Source: Bacteroidota bacterium
GTDB taxonomy: Bacteria > Bacteroidota > Bacteroidia > Bacteroidales > JAAAOM01
Assembly (NCBI GenBank): GCA_009908855.1
Contig: JAAAOM010000004.1
Coordinates: 1-59,701, forward strand
Length of the DNA: 59,701 bases
Direction: 5' to 3'
Shown here: positions 18,766 through 27,940 of the stretch, piece after piece
How the letters are laid out: each line of letters opens with the position of its first letter
Numbering within the stretch: position 1 is the first letter of the stretch
Made by a program: the position numbers and the translations under genes
The notes under the pieces: generated by a model
Seen by the model: only the letters and a program-made list of their open reading frames with translations
What the model was told of the DNA's origin: nothing
Database searches by the model: none

Positions 18766-18956
18766 TACTTCTTCAATCGTAAATCACTAATCAATCGAAA
18801 ATCCACCTTATGACCGATTGAAGATTGCAGATTGTTGATTTTTGATTGTAAGATATCCTGACTTGTCATAGAAAATAACTGGATGTACAAATCCTACAGT
18901 CCGGCTAAACACCAGGATTATACGAAACCGCTTTGGCAAGACAGGAAGTCGAAGCC
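18766..18956. repeat. Mosaic intergenic repeat, copy 1
   Basis: Three blocks reappear, diverged and in different order, at 27512-27645: T-A-C-T-T-C-T-T-C (from 18766), a GATTGAAGA-centred block (18811-18840) and T-G-T-A-C-A-A-A-T-C followed by G-T-C-C-G-G-C-T (18884-18906), then GTCGAAGCC (18948-18956). No convincing protein is encoded in the 454-bp gap between uvrB and rpoD. Confidence 0.5.
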
Positions 18957-19071
18957 TCCATCGGAGCTGCAAATTTTGCTTTTACCCGCGCACTTTTGCA
19001 TAGCGCATGCAAAATTCCAGGCATACCAGCATTTACATGTTATTATAGTATTGGGATTGAGATTTATGGAC

Positions 19072-19098
19072 AAAAAAAACGGGAGCCAAAAGTTCCCG
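19072..19098 (-). terminator. Intrinsic terminator of rpoD
   Basis: On the minus strand a CGGGA...TCCCG stem (19094-19098 with 19080-19084) is followed by eight T residues (19079-19072), 29 bases past the rpoD stop. A second perfect hairpin, ATATGCC-GCA-GGCATAT (19105-19121), lies between it and the stop codon. Confidence 0.7.
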
Positions 19099-19126
19099 TC
19101 ATTGATATGCCGCAGGCATATTTAAT

Positions 19127-19987
19127 TTATCCCAAATAGGTTTTTAGTAATTTGCTTTTGGATGTGTGTCGCAACCGACGAATGGCCTTCTCTTTTATCT
19201 GACGAACACGTTCACGAGTGAGTCCGAAATTCTCACCAATCTCTTCAAGCGTCATTTCCTGACAACCAATACCAAAAAACAGTTTAATGATGTCTCTTTC
19301 CCGTTCGGTTAATGTCAATAACACCCGTTCAATCTCACGGGTTAATGATTCCTTGATCAAGTCAATATCGGCTTTCGGTGAATCATTGTTAACCAGCACA
19401 TCGAGCAGGCTGTTGTCTTCACCATCAACAAATGGTGCATCCACAGATACATGACGCCCGGAAACGCGCAGGGTATCGGCTATTTTTTCTTTTGGTAATT
19501 CTAAATCATCAGCAACTTCTTCAGGTGAGGGTGTACGCTCATTCTCCTGTTCAAACCTTGAATAAGCTTTGTTTATTTTGTTTAAGGACCCAACCTGGTT
19601 CAATGGTAAACGAACAATACGCGATTGCTCGGCCAAAGCCTGTAAGATAGACTGGCGAATCCACCATACTGCATAGGAAATAAATTTAAACCCTCTGGTT
19701 TCATCGAATTTCTCAGCTGCTTTGATCAGCCCCAAATTGCCTTCGTTGATCAAATCGGGTAATGTTAATCCCTGATTTTGATACTGTTTGGCAACTGATA
19801 CAACAAACCTTAAGTTTGCCCTTGTAAGTTTTTCTAACGCTTTTCGGTCTCCTTTCTTAATACGTTGAGCCAGCTCAACTTCTTCTTCAACGGTTATTAA
19901 CTCTTCTTTTCCAATTTCCTGTAGGTACTTGTCGAGAGATGCACTCTCGCGATTAGTGATAGATTTAGTGATTTTTAGTTGTCTCAT
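19127..19987 (-). CDS. rpoD: Primary sigma factor (sigma-70 family, Bacteroidota type)
   Basis: 286 residues: a sigma-1.2 segment (about 15-50), region 2 with [11 protein letters not shown] and the -7-recognising [20 protein letters not shown], region 3, and region 4 with [13 protein letters not shown]. It lacks the long acidic region 1.1 and non-conserved region of E. coli RpoD, as is normal for the Bacteroidota housekeeping sigma, which reads TTTG/TAnnTTTG promoters like those marked in this window. It is a single-gene unit between two terminators. Confidence 0.96.
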   Translation of the reverse strand: MRQLKITKSITNRESASLDKYLQEIGKEELITVEEEVELAQRIKKGDRKALEKLTRANLRFVVSVAKQYQNQGLTLPDLINEGNLGLIKAAEKFDETRGFKFISYAVWWIRQSILQALAEQSRIVRLPLNQVGSLNKINKAYSRFEQENERTPSPEEVADDLELPKEKIADTLRVSGRHVSVDAPFVDGEDNSLLDVLVNNDSPKADIDLIKESLTREIERVLLTLTERERDIIKLFFGIGCQEMTLEEIGENFGLTRERVRQIKEKAIRRLRHTSKSKLLKTYLG

Positions 19988-20009
19988 ATTCCCCTGAAAA
20001 AAATTTCTG

Positions 20010-20041
20010 CGAATTTACGCTATTTATAATTTAAAATCAAA
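20010..20041 (-). promoter_or_regulatory. rpoD promoter
   Basis: On the minus strand TTTG (20041-20038), a 20-base spacer and TAAATTCG (20017-20010; one mismatch to consensus) lie 23 bases upstream of the rpoD start codon. Confidence 0.55.
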
Positions 20042-20064
20042 ATGAATAATTCTTCCTCACTCAT

Positions 20065-20097
20065 AAAAAAAGGCTTGCAATAGATTGCAAGCCTTTT
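20065..20097 (-). terminator. Terminator of the degP/htrA gene (works in both directions)
   Basis: A perfect 13-bp stem, AAAAGGCTTGCAA (20068-20080) with TTGCAAGCCTTTT (20085-20097), and a 4-base loop. The minus strand then has a T-run (A run at 20065-20071 on the plus strand). It separates the protease gene from rpoD. Confidence 0.85.
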
Positions 20098-20119
20098 CAA
20101 CACGATATACGCTTTTCAT

Positions 20120-21553
20120 CTATTCCATACCGAATGCATAATATGCAATCATACCATTTGGATATACACCCTCAATGTAAACCCCTCCATCGGTATTCTC
20201 GACAATATTTTTAACGTCTGCGGTGCTATGTACAGGCTTATTATTAATTTGTGTGATGATGAATCCTTCTTTTATACCGGATTCTTTAAACTTGCCAGCA
20301 CTTAAATTGGTAACTTTAACGCCATGATCGACTCTTAATTTTCTTTTATCATCGCTTGTTATTTCTTCAAAACGTGCTCCAAGCACATCAATGGTTTCTC
20401 CGGCTTTTACAATTTTTACATCACCGTACAGATTACGTAAAACGGCATCAAAATGTTTCTTTTTACCGTTTCTAATTACGGTAACCTTCACTTCATCGCC
20501 CGGTCGATACTTACTTATTTCCTCCTGTAACTCGGCACTGGAGTTAACTTTGGAATCATTTATTTGAGTTATAATATCTCCTTCTTCTATACCGGCCTTT
20601 TTGGCTGCTCCGCCTTCACGCAGTCCCTCAACATAAACACCATTCAAAATATCAAAGTCTTTCTCCTTAGCCAGATCGGCAGTAACATCCCTGATTGTTA
20701 CCCCTAAAATGGCCCGTTGAACCGCACCATATTCTTTCAGATCGGTTACAACTTTTTTGACAATAGTAACCGGAACCGCAAATGAGTTACCGGCGTACCC
20801 TCCGGATGGTGATAAAATGGCCGTATTTATACCTACCAGCTTACCTTCTATATCCACAAGTGCACCACCACTGTTTCCACGATTCAGCGCCGCATCAGTC
20901 TGGATAAACGACTCAATACGATAATTATCTCCGATAATACCCAGGTTACGGCCTTTGGCGCTCACAATGCCAGCCGTAACAGTGGATGTGAGGTTAAACG
21001 GATTCCCAACAGCCAATACCCATTCACCTACTTTCAATTCATCGGAATTGCCCCACCGCATATAGGGTAACTCTTTGCCGTCGATTTTCAGCAATGCCAG
21101 GTCTGTACTCGGGTCATGTCCTATCAATTCGGCTTTAAATTCGCGGTTATCATTCAGGGTTACAAATATTTTTTCGGCCCCTTCAATCACATGGTTGTTG
21201 GTAACAATGTAGCCGTCATTAGATATGATAACACCAGAACCAAATCCTACTACCGGACGTGGTTGCCCCTGCTGTTCACCGAAGAAAAATTCGTACAACG
21301 GATTGGAGTATGCCGAACTTGCCTGTGCCTGTGTTTTTACGTGAACAACTGCATGTACAGAGAGCTCTGCCGCATAAGTAAAATCAAAACCGTTGGAATC
21401 AAAATTAGCAGGTAACTTTGCAAAGGAATATTGGTTTTGGTCAGCGACAATCACATTTTGTTCCCTGTCCACCAGGAAAGTGAATGCAAAAACCCCTATT
21501 AATGCACCTAACGCTGCTATTAATACCGTGCTTACTATTTTTTTTGTTTTCAT
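20120..21553 (-). CDS. degP: Periplasmic serine protease/chaperone DegP/HtrA family
   Basis: 477 residues from the ATG at 21553, chosen because GGAG lies 8 bases before it; the ATG at 21565 overlaps that site. An N-terminal membrane anchor (about 5-28) is followed by a trypsin-like domain with the triad His in N-N-H-V-I, Asp in S-T-D-L-A-L-L and Ser in R-G-N-S-G-G-A-L, then two PDZ domains (about 290-380 and 390-475). It degrades or refolds damaged envelope proteins. The second PDZ domain is short and lacks a clear carboxylate-binding loop. Its own terminator follows. Confidence 0.92.
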   Translation of the reverse strand: MKTKKIVSTVLIAALGALIGVFAFTFLVDREQNVIVADQNQYSFAKLPANFDSNGFDFTYAAELSVHAVVHVKTQAQASSAYSNPLYEFFFGEQQGQPRPVVGFGSGVIISNDGYIVTNNHVIEGAEKIFVTLNDNREFKAELIGHDPSTDLALLKIDGKELPYMRWGNSDELKVGEWVLAVGNPFNLTSTVTAGIVSAKGRNLGIIGDNYRIESFIQTDAALNRGNSGGALVDIEGKLVGINTAILSPSGGYAGNSFAVPVTIVKKVVTDLKEYGAVQRAILGVTIRDVTADLAKEKDFDILNGVYVEGLREGGAAKKAGIEEGDIITQINDSKVNSSAELQEEISKYRPGDEVKVTVIRNGKKKHFDAVLRNLYGDVKIVKAGETIDVLGARFEEITSDDKRKLRVDHGVKVTNLSAGKFKESGIKEGFIITQINNKPVHSTADVKNIVENTDGGVYIEGVYPNGMIAYYAFGME

Positions 21554-21701
21554 ATTGAACTCCATTTGTTTTATAGCATTATTAATATCTTTGTATGCTT
21601 AAAGAAAAAAAATGTAGAATTTTTGTTCATTAAGATTACAAAATAAACGCCAAATTAGCCATTAAGCTGAATACCTTAACATTTTTTAGCTATTTTACGG
21701 C

Positions 21702-22484
21702 ATGACTGTTAATTTTTATAAATATCATGGTACGGGAAACGATTTTATTATCATTGATAACCGGACATTAGGATTGCCGACTGATAATATGAATGTGTAT
21801 GCCCGATTATGTGACCGACATTTTGGCATTGGTGCTGACGGCCTGATGTTTTTACAGAATCATTCGGAATATGATTTTGAGATGGTTTACCTGAATGCAG
21901 ACGGGCGCCCCAGCAGTATGTGCGGAAATGGCGGCAGATGCATGGTTGCATTTGCGAATATGATGGGATTGATAAAGGATCGAACAACTTTTTTGGCCGT
22001 TGACGGAGAGCATGAGGCCAGTATCCGTGACGGAAATTACGTTGTGCTTAAAATGAATGATGTATCCCACATTAAAACTTCAGACCATTATTATTTCCTG
22101 GATACAGGCTCTCCTCATCATGTGGAATTTCATAATCGTTTATCAGACTTTGATATATACAGCAAAGGCAAAACCATTCGTAATGCCAGCGAATACCAAC
22201 CCGATGGAACCAATGTAAATTTTGTGGAAGACCTGGGCGAGCAAATATTTGTGCGCACGTATGAACGCGGTGTGGAAAATGAAACTTTTGCATGCGGAAC
22301 CGGCGTGGTTGCGGCTGCTATTTCAACGGCGCTCAAACGCAATAATCCCCACAGTCCCATTGATGTAAAAGTCATGGGCGGTTTGCTAAAGGTGCGGTTT
22401 AAAATGAACGGCAATCAATCAGCGCATGATGTTTGGCTGGAAGGACCGGCAGAATATGTGTTTAAGGGTCTTGTTAAAATATAA
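21702..22484 (+). CDS. dapF: Diaminopimelate epimerase
   Basis: 260 residues. It converts LL- to meso-diaminopimelate for lysine and peptidoglycan synthesis by a two-base mechanism using two cysteines. Both are visible: Cys74 in M-C-G-N-G-G-R-C and Cys198 in F-A-C-G-T-G. It is divergent from the protease gene. A TATCTTTG (21586-21593) about 110 bases upstream is a possible -7 element, though the best -33 match leaves a short spacer. Confidence 0.95.
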   Translation: MTVNFYKYHGTGNDFIIIDNRTLGLPTDNMNVYARLCDRHFGIGADGLMFLQNHSEYDFEMVYLNADGRPSSMCGNGGRCMVAFANMMGLIKDRTTFLAVDGEHEASIRDGNYVVLKMNDVSHIKTSDHYYFLDTGSPHHVEFHNRLSDFDIYSKGKTIRNASEYQPDGTNVNFVEDLGEQIFVRTYERGVENETFACGTGVVAAAISTALKRNNPHSPIDVKVMGGLLKVRFKMNGNQSAHDVWLEGPAEYVFKGLVKI

Positions 22485-22487
22485 CAA

Positions 22488-22513
22488 AGCCATACCCAAA
22501 AAGAGTATGGCTT
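22488..22513. terminator. Hairpin between convergent dapF and receptor genes
   Basis: AAGCCATAC (22488-22496) and GTATGGCTT (22505-22513) form a perfect 9-bp stem just after the dapF stop. No T-run follows on either strand, so it may end transcription weakly or stabilise the mRNA 3' ends. Confidence 0.45.
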
Positions 22514-22551
22514 CCATTGCACATTAATATATAAAAAGAAACACAGGCTTA

Positions 22552-24933
22552 TTACATGGCGCCGCCATTTCCGTCGTTATCGAGATTGATGGAGCGCTCA
22601 ATTTTATTTACTTTTTTACCATGGTTAAACCGATACCGGAAGCTTATACTGAAAATATTGTGGGCATCAATCATACCCGCCCGGTTTTCTCTAACATTAT
22701 GTGAAGTTGTGGTAATACCGGCATAGGTAAACGTTTTCATGAAGGGTACATACCATAACTCGATGGTGGCATTTTTAAACACTTCCTTTTCAATACCAAT
22801 AATATATAATGGATCTCTTTTAAATACACGTTGATAGGCTATTGTTGGCGTATTGTAATAGAACATAGCAAATAGATTAAAGTCTTTGGGTAGTTTAAAC
22901 ACGTTATATATCTGTGATCGACCTGCCCATCGGCTTTGCGCATCATTCTCATTAAACTCATGGTCGTTGCTTATTGTTTGCCTAAATCCCTGTAAATTAC
23001 CATTCACTTGCCACCATTTAGTTAAATTTACAGAAAAGTCCAGGCCGGTTCCGTATTCATACGATCTTCCGACATTGGCTTTGGTAAATTCCAATATCCC
23101 GGTATTTTCGTTCAGAAATGAAACCTCCTGTATCTTATTCTCCGAATAATCGATATACAATTTGGGAGATAAATAATTGTTATTGAAGTTAATACCATAA
23201 CTAAGCTCGAATTTATTGAGTAAAGAAGGGTTTAATTCCGGATTACCATATCGGAGGTGTAATGAGTCAGTCAGGTTTTTAAACGGATTTAAATCATTGA
23301 TACCCGGACGATTGATGCTTCGGCGATAGCTTAGTTTTACATTTTGACCTTCTTTAATATCGGTTTGTAAACTTGCTTGTGGCAGTAGCGACCAATAATC
23401 GGATGTAAACTGTCCGGCTGAATGAACATCGGCATAGACACCACGCAAGCCTGCCTGCCACTTAAACTTTCTGAAGTTACCGGACAAATTATAATAGGCA
23501 GCCTGGCGTATTTCGTTATAGGAAAAGGCAGCTATTTTTTCTGAAGTCAGGTTATCATGTTTGTTATTCATCCATTGATAATAGGAATTATAGCCCAAAT
23601 CCTGCTTAACCGCCCCCCATACAAAGCTATAATCGATTTTCATTTCTGTGGTATTTCTATTATTGATGGTACTTTGTTCTCGCAACACCACATGATCATC
23701 GGCATAAATATCCTTGTATCCTTGTTCATCAGTGCCTTGATAGTCATAATAATTAATATCAAAAGTCAACTCATGACCCTCATCGTTGAATTTTCGTTTA
23801 AAAAATAAGGAATGATACAGAGAATTTCCCTTGCTGATATCATCTGATAAAGTGGTAGACTGTTGTGTTAATATATCGTTTAAATAAGTTGCATTCAATG
23901 TCTTAAAATCCTTGTCATAGCTCTGATGATGTCGATACCGGCCATAGAGATTGATAGATGTTTTATCATTCAGAAAATAGTCGATGCCATAGTGCAAATT
24001 ATTATTGCTCCAGGAGCTTATACCCTCACCGTTTTTTGTAAAGGTGATATCAGCATCATTAAAATTTTGATGAAGAGTTAATTCATTAAATCCGTTAAAC
24101 CGTTCAAAATGCAATCTGTCAGATACATATACACGATATTTATTGGTGCCGTATTCTATTCTGGCCCTGGGATTCATGATGGAGTTTTCAGGATGTGGAA
24201 TATCGATACCAACTTGTCCGCTAATACCAAATCTTTTCTCTTTTGACAGTACAATATTGATTACCCCTGCTACATCCGCTCCGTATTTCACGGAAGGGTT
24301 GGTCATGACTTCCACCTTGTCTATCATAGCCGGGTCAAGTTGGGCAACATATTCCTGATCGCGCAAAATACCGTCAACATAAAACCGTATGTTGGATTTA
24401 CCGCTTAAGGTAATGTCATCCTGAAAACCAACCTGGACGGATGGTATTTGTTTGAGAATATCAATACCGTCAGTAGCCATTTTACGAGTCTCGTCACTGA
24501 TCGTATACACGGTGCGGTCGATCTTCTCTTCACCTTTCAAACGCTGAGCCTCCACAACCACCTCGTCCAGGTTATTCATTTGTTCGTGTAATGGCATGTT
24601 GCCCATTTCCACATTTTTGTGTTTTATCGATAATTCGATGCTGTCAACGGTTTTTGGTTCATACCCCATATAGGTTACCTGCAACTTATATTTTCCATAA
24701 GGAAGTTTTTCCATTTCAAAAACTCCATCATCGTTGGTTATAACTCCTCTGACAATGGTTGAGTCGATGGCGCTTATCAATGCTACGGTGGCATAAGAAA
24801 TAGGATTATCAGAAAACTTATCGATGACTTTACCCGAAATTCTTCCGGATTCAGTATCGGTACCAAATGCCATTAAAGACATGGCAAAAAGGATTGTGAT
24901 GCTCAGATTTCGTAGTGCTTTTATAGGTGTCAT
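22552..24933 (-). CDS. TonB-dependent receptor-like outer-membrane beta-barrel protein
   Basis: 793 residues. Signal peptide (about 1-22), carboxypeptidase-regulatory-like domain (about 30-115), a plug (about 120-235) with D-E-V-V-V-E-A and D-K-V-E-V-M-T-N-P-S-V-K-Y-G-A-D-V-A-G-V-I-N-I, then the 'outer membrane beta-barrel family' type barrel with the S-Y-R-R-S-I-N-R-P-G-I-N-D-L-N-P-F motif that marks this group. These proteins resemble TonB receptors but usually lack a SusD partner, as here; their ligands are mostly unknown. The C-terminus ends in an unusual D-N-D-G-N-G-G-A-M tail rather than an aromatic residue. Confidence 0.88.
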   Translation of the reverse strand: MTPIKALRNLSITILFAMSLMAFGTDTESGRISGKVIDKFSDNPISYATVALISAIDSTIVRGVITNDDGVFEMEKLPYGKYKLQVTYMGYEPKTVDSIELSIKHKNVEMGNMPLHEQMNNLDEVVVEAQRLKGEEKIDRTVYTISDETRKMATDGIDILKQIPSVQVGFQDDITLSGKSNIRFYVDGILRDQEYVAQLDPAMIDKVEVMTNPSVKYGADVAGVINIVLSKEKRFGISGQVGIDIPHPENSIMNPRARIEYGTNKYRVYVSDRLHFERFNGFNELTLHQNFNDADITFTKNGEGISSWSNNNLHYGIDYFLNDKTSINLYGRYRHHQSYDKDFKTLNATYLNDILTQQSTTLSDDISKGNSLYHSLFFKRKFNDEGHELTFDINYYDYQGTDEQGYKDIYADDHVVLREQSTINNRNTTEMKIDYSFVWGAVKQDLGYNSYYQWMNNKHDNLTSEKIAAFSYNEIRQAAYYNLSGNFRKFKWQAGLRGVYADVHSAGQFTSDYWSLLPQASLQTDIKEGQNVKLSYRRSINRPGINDLNPFKNLTDSLHLRYGNPELNPSLLNKFELSYGINFNNNYLSPKLYIDYSENKIQEVSFLNENTGILEFTKANVGRSYEYGTGLDFSVNLTKWWQVNGNLQGFRQTISNDHEFNENDAQSRWAGRSQIYNVFKLPKDFNLFAMFYYNTPTIAYQRVFKRDPLYIIGIEKEVFKNATIELWYVPFMKTFTYAGITTTSHNVRENRAGMIDAHNIFSISFRYRFNHGKKVNKIERSINLDNDGNGGAM

Positions 24934-25022
24934 TTTGTTTAAATTTTAAGTGTGACGATTGTATTATTTCAAATGTTACACGTTTTATTAGAAATCTAGT
25001 GTTCTACTTTTCTAATACACTA

Positions 25023-25030
25023 CAAACCTA
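25023..25030 (-). promoter_or_regulatory. -7 element of the outer-membrane receptor gene
   Basis: TAGGTTTG on the minus strand, a full match to TAnnTTTG, 90 bases before the start codon. No clear TTTG is found at the right distance upstream. Confidence 0.4.
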
Positions 25031-25211
25031 ATATATTTTAGATTCATAAAAAAGTTTTTTTACATATTTATCGAATAATTTTTGTGGCCGACATCAATAC
25101 GAAACCTGTATAATACTGTTTGATAAGCATTTGAAGGGATGGTAGCTCTGGTTTAATTTTGCGTTGAAAAATGTACTTTTCATACCCTCGCAGTGACCAA
25201 TACAATCGATA

Positions 25212-25343
25212 CGTCATTGCGAAGCAACTCACATGACAGGTTCATGGCACAAAACCCGGGTTTACCACCCCAGGCAATGATCAGGGTAAACAGCCCACCT
25301 GCTGAAGCAATCCCATGTTAGTGCCGTTGAATTAGATTGCTTC
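25212..25343. repeat. Degenerate CGTCATTGCGA-type intergenic repeat
   Basis: Starts with CGTCATTGCGAAGCAA (25212-25227) and contains a perfect inverted pair GAAGCAATC (25304-25312) and GATTGCTTC (25335-25343). Similar CGTCATTGCGA...GATTGCTTC elements are common between genes in Bacteroidota and other phyla. It lies in the 652-bp gene-free region 24934-25585; a further perfect hairpin, GTGATGG-TATTAT-CCATCAC, is at 25431-25450. Confidence 0.55.
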
Positions 25344-25585
25344 GGGATGCTGTCGCAGGAACCTCGATGAAAGTTCTATTATTTGCCAGGTTGGTTTTTC
25401 AATTGTTGCCGGTGATTCCCTTGCCAAGACGTGATGGTATTATCCATCACTGCAATAAGTTACCATGTGGCACCAGCTCAAAGGTTCTTTTTAACAAAAA
25501 ACTACGCTATTTTAAACAAGAATCGGATGGTAGTAGACTAAGGAATTGAAATGAAAAGTGAAAGATTTTCAAATTAAAATAAGAA

Positions 25586-26272
25586 TCATGTACCCTGATT
25601 GATAACCTTAAGCGCCTCCCGTTTGCTGAGTGATGCCAGGGGATGTTGATGAATGAATCCGGATACAAAATCAGGATCCGTTTTGGAATATTCCCGCAAC
25701 GCCCACCCAATGGCTTTTTGAATAAAAAAATCAGGACTATCAGCTAACTGCGTGATAAAACCGGCAAGCAAGGATACATCAGTCTGGCTTTTTTTCTTCA
25801 ACTGAAAAAGTATACAACTACGTTGAAGCCACTTGTTCCCCGATTTCATCCAATTATTGGTAACCCAGGAAATTTGTTTTGGAAACAAATTGAAATAGGA
25901 TGCTACTGTGTTCGTAGCAAGCATATCAACCGTGTCCCACCAGCTTTTGGTGGATAAAAAATACTCAATAGACTCAATATCTTCCAGGTTGAATTTCTTT
26001 TCCTGTTTATTCAATAAACTGAGTGCTACGTATTGGTATTCCCTTTCAGGTTTATGCCATAATTTGCGGGCAATTTTAATGGTTTCATTCTTGGTAAGCG
26101 GTTCGTTTTGCAGACTAATTTCCTTAATAAGCTGTTGTCGTTCAGGTTTTTTAATCCCCGGAAACGGAAAATGATTTTTCATATATGCCGACATTGATTT
26201 GGCATTATCCGTATTTTGATTGGACTGTAAGGCCCATTCAATTTCTTCCAGCCATAAGGTATCATTTGCCAT
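25586..26272 (-). CDS. DNA alkylation repair protein, AlkD-like HEAT-repeat glycosylase
   Basis: 228 residues, the usual AlkD size, predicted to be all helical HEAT-like repeats. AlkD enzymes remove bulky or cationic alkylated bases (3mA, 7mG) without base flipping. The catalytic patch is seen: W-W-D-T-V-D at 111-116 (Trp and Asp ligands) and the second tryptophan in A-I-G-W-A-L-R-E near residue 190. The start codon overlaps the 3' end of the upstream secreted-protein gene by 11 bases, implying coupled translation. Confidence 0.9.
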   Translation of the reverse strand: MANDTLWLEEIEWALQSNQNTDNAKSMSAYMKNHFPFPGIKKPERQQLIKEISLQNEPLTKNETIKIARKLWHKPEREYQYVALSLLNKQEKKFNLEDIESIEYFLSTKSWWDTVDMLATNTVASYFNLFPKQISWVTNNWMKSGNKWLQRSCILFQLKKKSQTDVSLLAGFITQLADSPDFFIQKAIGWALREYSKTDPDFVSGFIHQHPLASLSKREALKVINQGT

Positions 26273-27263
26273 AGTACGATTCTAATCGTTTTTGGAATGC
26301 CTGGTTATTATATGCATTTATCTTTTGAACAATATTACGAATTTCTTCGGTACGTTGTTCCGCTTCCTCGACAGTTACCGAAGCACCTTCCCGGAAAGCT
26401 ACTTTTTGTATGGCATAACCTCCTTTATCTAGTTTCATGGCCACAGCAGCATCGAACTGATCAAATATAAGTACAGAAGGTATTTTTGAAACCGTATAAT
26501 TTTTAACAGCCTTTTGCACGCTATTACTGATGTAACTAATTTGAGCTTCTCCCAGGTAATTGGCACCCAAAATAATTTTTACCAGATCAATTTTAGCAAT
26601 ATCATGTTCTTTATTAGCTTCCTTCATTTTTCGGTATTCCCGGTTATTGGTTTCTAAAAATAGTTCTATAAAAGATTCCGGTAGGTTATTCAGATCACCC
26701 AATTCATTGTTTTCCTTCCGGATATCAAATTCTTTTTGTGCATAACGTTGTGATACCGGTACGTAATAATCCCATTTTTTAGTACGTAAATAACTTTCAG
26801 TAGGTGGATCCGGTTTCCATTTGGAATCAGGTCTTTTCATCAACGGAGCTGTTAAGTCCAGATATTCCCGCTCCAGGGCATATAGCATACAATTGGCAAA
26901 ATGCACCCATCCACCGCCAAGAGAATAGTGCAGACTGCTCCATAATGTGTTTACATGTTTGGCAGAATCACGGCGTGTATTATCAATGGTGTCTTCATTG
27001 GCTGTTTGAATATCAACAATATAGTCATCTCCAAAATTTACCGGGTAGTACACAAATTCTGTCTGAAACTCACCTCCTGCCCTTTGGCCAACATGAAATA
27101 ACTGACGTGGATCATAAGAATAGGTGGAATCATTTTCAATTTTCATAAGAACTTCCGAGTCTACCGTCCACCGAAAATCGGATAGCGGATTACTTTGCCC
27201 CTGCCCTGATAAATTTAGAAGCGCTAGTGTACTGATAATTAATAATGTAAATGAATATCTCAT
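26262..27263 (-). CDS. Secreted protein of unknown function
   Basis: 333 residues with a signal peptide (about 1-22, ending S-G-Q-G-Q). I do not recognise a family. The mature part is mixed alpha/beta, with an S-L-G-G-G-W-V-H-F-A-N-C-M-L-Y segment near residue 120, several aromatic D-Y-Y motifs, and a C-terminal Glu/Lys-rich helix (about 290-330). It overlaps the AlkD gene by 11 bases, so the two are made from one transcript, which is odd because one product is exported and the other acts on DNA. Confidence 0.7.
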   Translation of the reverse strand: MRYSFTLLIISTLALLNLSGQGQSNPLSDFRWTVDSEVLMKIENDSTYSYDPRQLFHVGQRAGGEFQTEFVYYPVNFGDDYIVDIQTANEDTIDNTRRDSAKHVNTLWSSLHYSLGGGWVHFANCMLYALEREYLDLTAPLMKRPDSKWKPDPPTESYLRTKKWDYYVPVSQRYAQKEFDIRKENNELGDLNNLPESFIELFLETNNREYRKMKEANKEHDIAKIDLVKIILGANYLGEAQISYISNSVQKAVKNYTVSKIPSVLIFDQFDAAVAMKLDKGGYAIQKVAFREGASVTVEEAEQRTEEIRNIVQKINAYNNQAFQKRLESYYGK

Positions 27264-27396
27264 GACAATCTGATTTTTGAATTAAAATATAAAAAATATA
27301 TACACCCGCCGTTTAATTAGAAAAGGTATTATTAACAGAATACAATCGAATGAGAAAAAGAAATATACCGAAAACAGTAGACGAGAATTTGAGGAC

Positions 27397-27420
27397 GTTT
27401 GAGTTTGAGTTTGAGTTTGG
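27397..27420. repeat. Hexanucleotide microsatellite, (GTTTGA)3 GTTTGG
   Basis: Three perfect GTTTGA units and a fourth with one change, followed by purine-rich low-complexity sequence (27420-27485). It lies in the 480-bp gap before the IS; the small open frames here are low-complexity and look non-coding. Confidence 0.6.
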
Positions 27421-27511
27421 AGCAAGATGAGGAAGCTGAAAGTTGAAAGTTGAAAGGAAGAGGAAGAAGCTGAAAATAAGAAGGCAACCGGAAGACGGAG
27501 AACGGGTCTGT

Positions 27512-27645
27512 TGTACAAATCATACTGTCCGGCTCAGCGTAGTCGAAGCCCCACACGGAGACAGAAATTCTTTATACTTCTTCCATCTTAAATCTTCAAT
27601 CAACACGCCAAAATTTCGGTTATGGTCGATTGAAGAATGTTGATT
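27512..27645. repeat. Mosaic intergenic repeat, copy 2
   Basis: TGTACAAATCATACTGTCC then GGCT (27512-27534), GTCGAAGCC (27542-27550), TACTTCTTCC block (from 27574) and TGGTCGATTGAAGAATG (27623-27639). All blocks match copy 1 at 18766-18956 with substitutions and a changed order. Confidence 0.5.
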
Positions 27646-27676
27646 AAGATTCAATGTCGTTTAGTTAACAAAATTT

Positions 27677-27744
27677 GCCCACGCACACCCTTTTCTTCCC
27701 TAAAGGGGTCAGCGCGCAGGCCTTCCCGTTCAGGGGATTCAGGG
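27677..27744. repeat. Left part of an intergenic repeat split by the IS
   Basis: C/T- and G-rich sequence with CCCTAAAGGGG, GCGCGCAGGCC and TTCCCGTTCAGGGG. It continues on the far side of the IS as GGGTTCAGGGGTGTGTC (29353-29369), so the element was whole before insertion. Confidence 0.5.
27735..27744. repeat. Left copy of IS target-site duplication
   Basis: GGATTCAGGG, 9 of 10 identical to GGGTTCAGGG at 29353-29362 on the other side of the IS. Confidence 0.65.
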
Positions 27745-27864
27745 CATTGCTGTAAACTTAAGCGCATAAGTGATTGATAATCATTAAAATATCTGCGTGG
27801 TGTAATAGAGAGCTTGCGCTCCCTAATTTTGGTTGGAAACGCCCTCATACCTTTAATTTTTTTA

Positions 27865-27883
27865 AGCCAACATGCTGTTGGCT
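27865..27883. other. Perfect hairpin near the left IS end
   Basis: AGCCAACA-TGC-TGTTGGCT, followed on the plus strand by CGACGTTTTTA. Its orientation would stop transcripts entering the transposase gene from outside on the antisense strand. Confidence 0.45.
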
Positions 27884-27940
27884 CGACGTTTTTATTGCTT
27901 TTAAATTACTATTTATTAGATACATATGGTAGTTTTTGTT

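Noticed and set aside
18883..19139. Two overlapping plus-strand open frames between uvrB and rpoD
   Set aside because: They run through the mosaic repeat and the rpoD terminator, have no recognisable domain, and differ in codon use from neighbours.
27282..27848. Small minus-strand and plus-strand open frames near the IS
   Set aside because: Low-complexity Ser/Leu/Phe translations of a microsatellite and repeat region; no start signals or homology that I can see.
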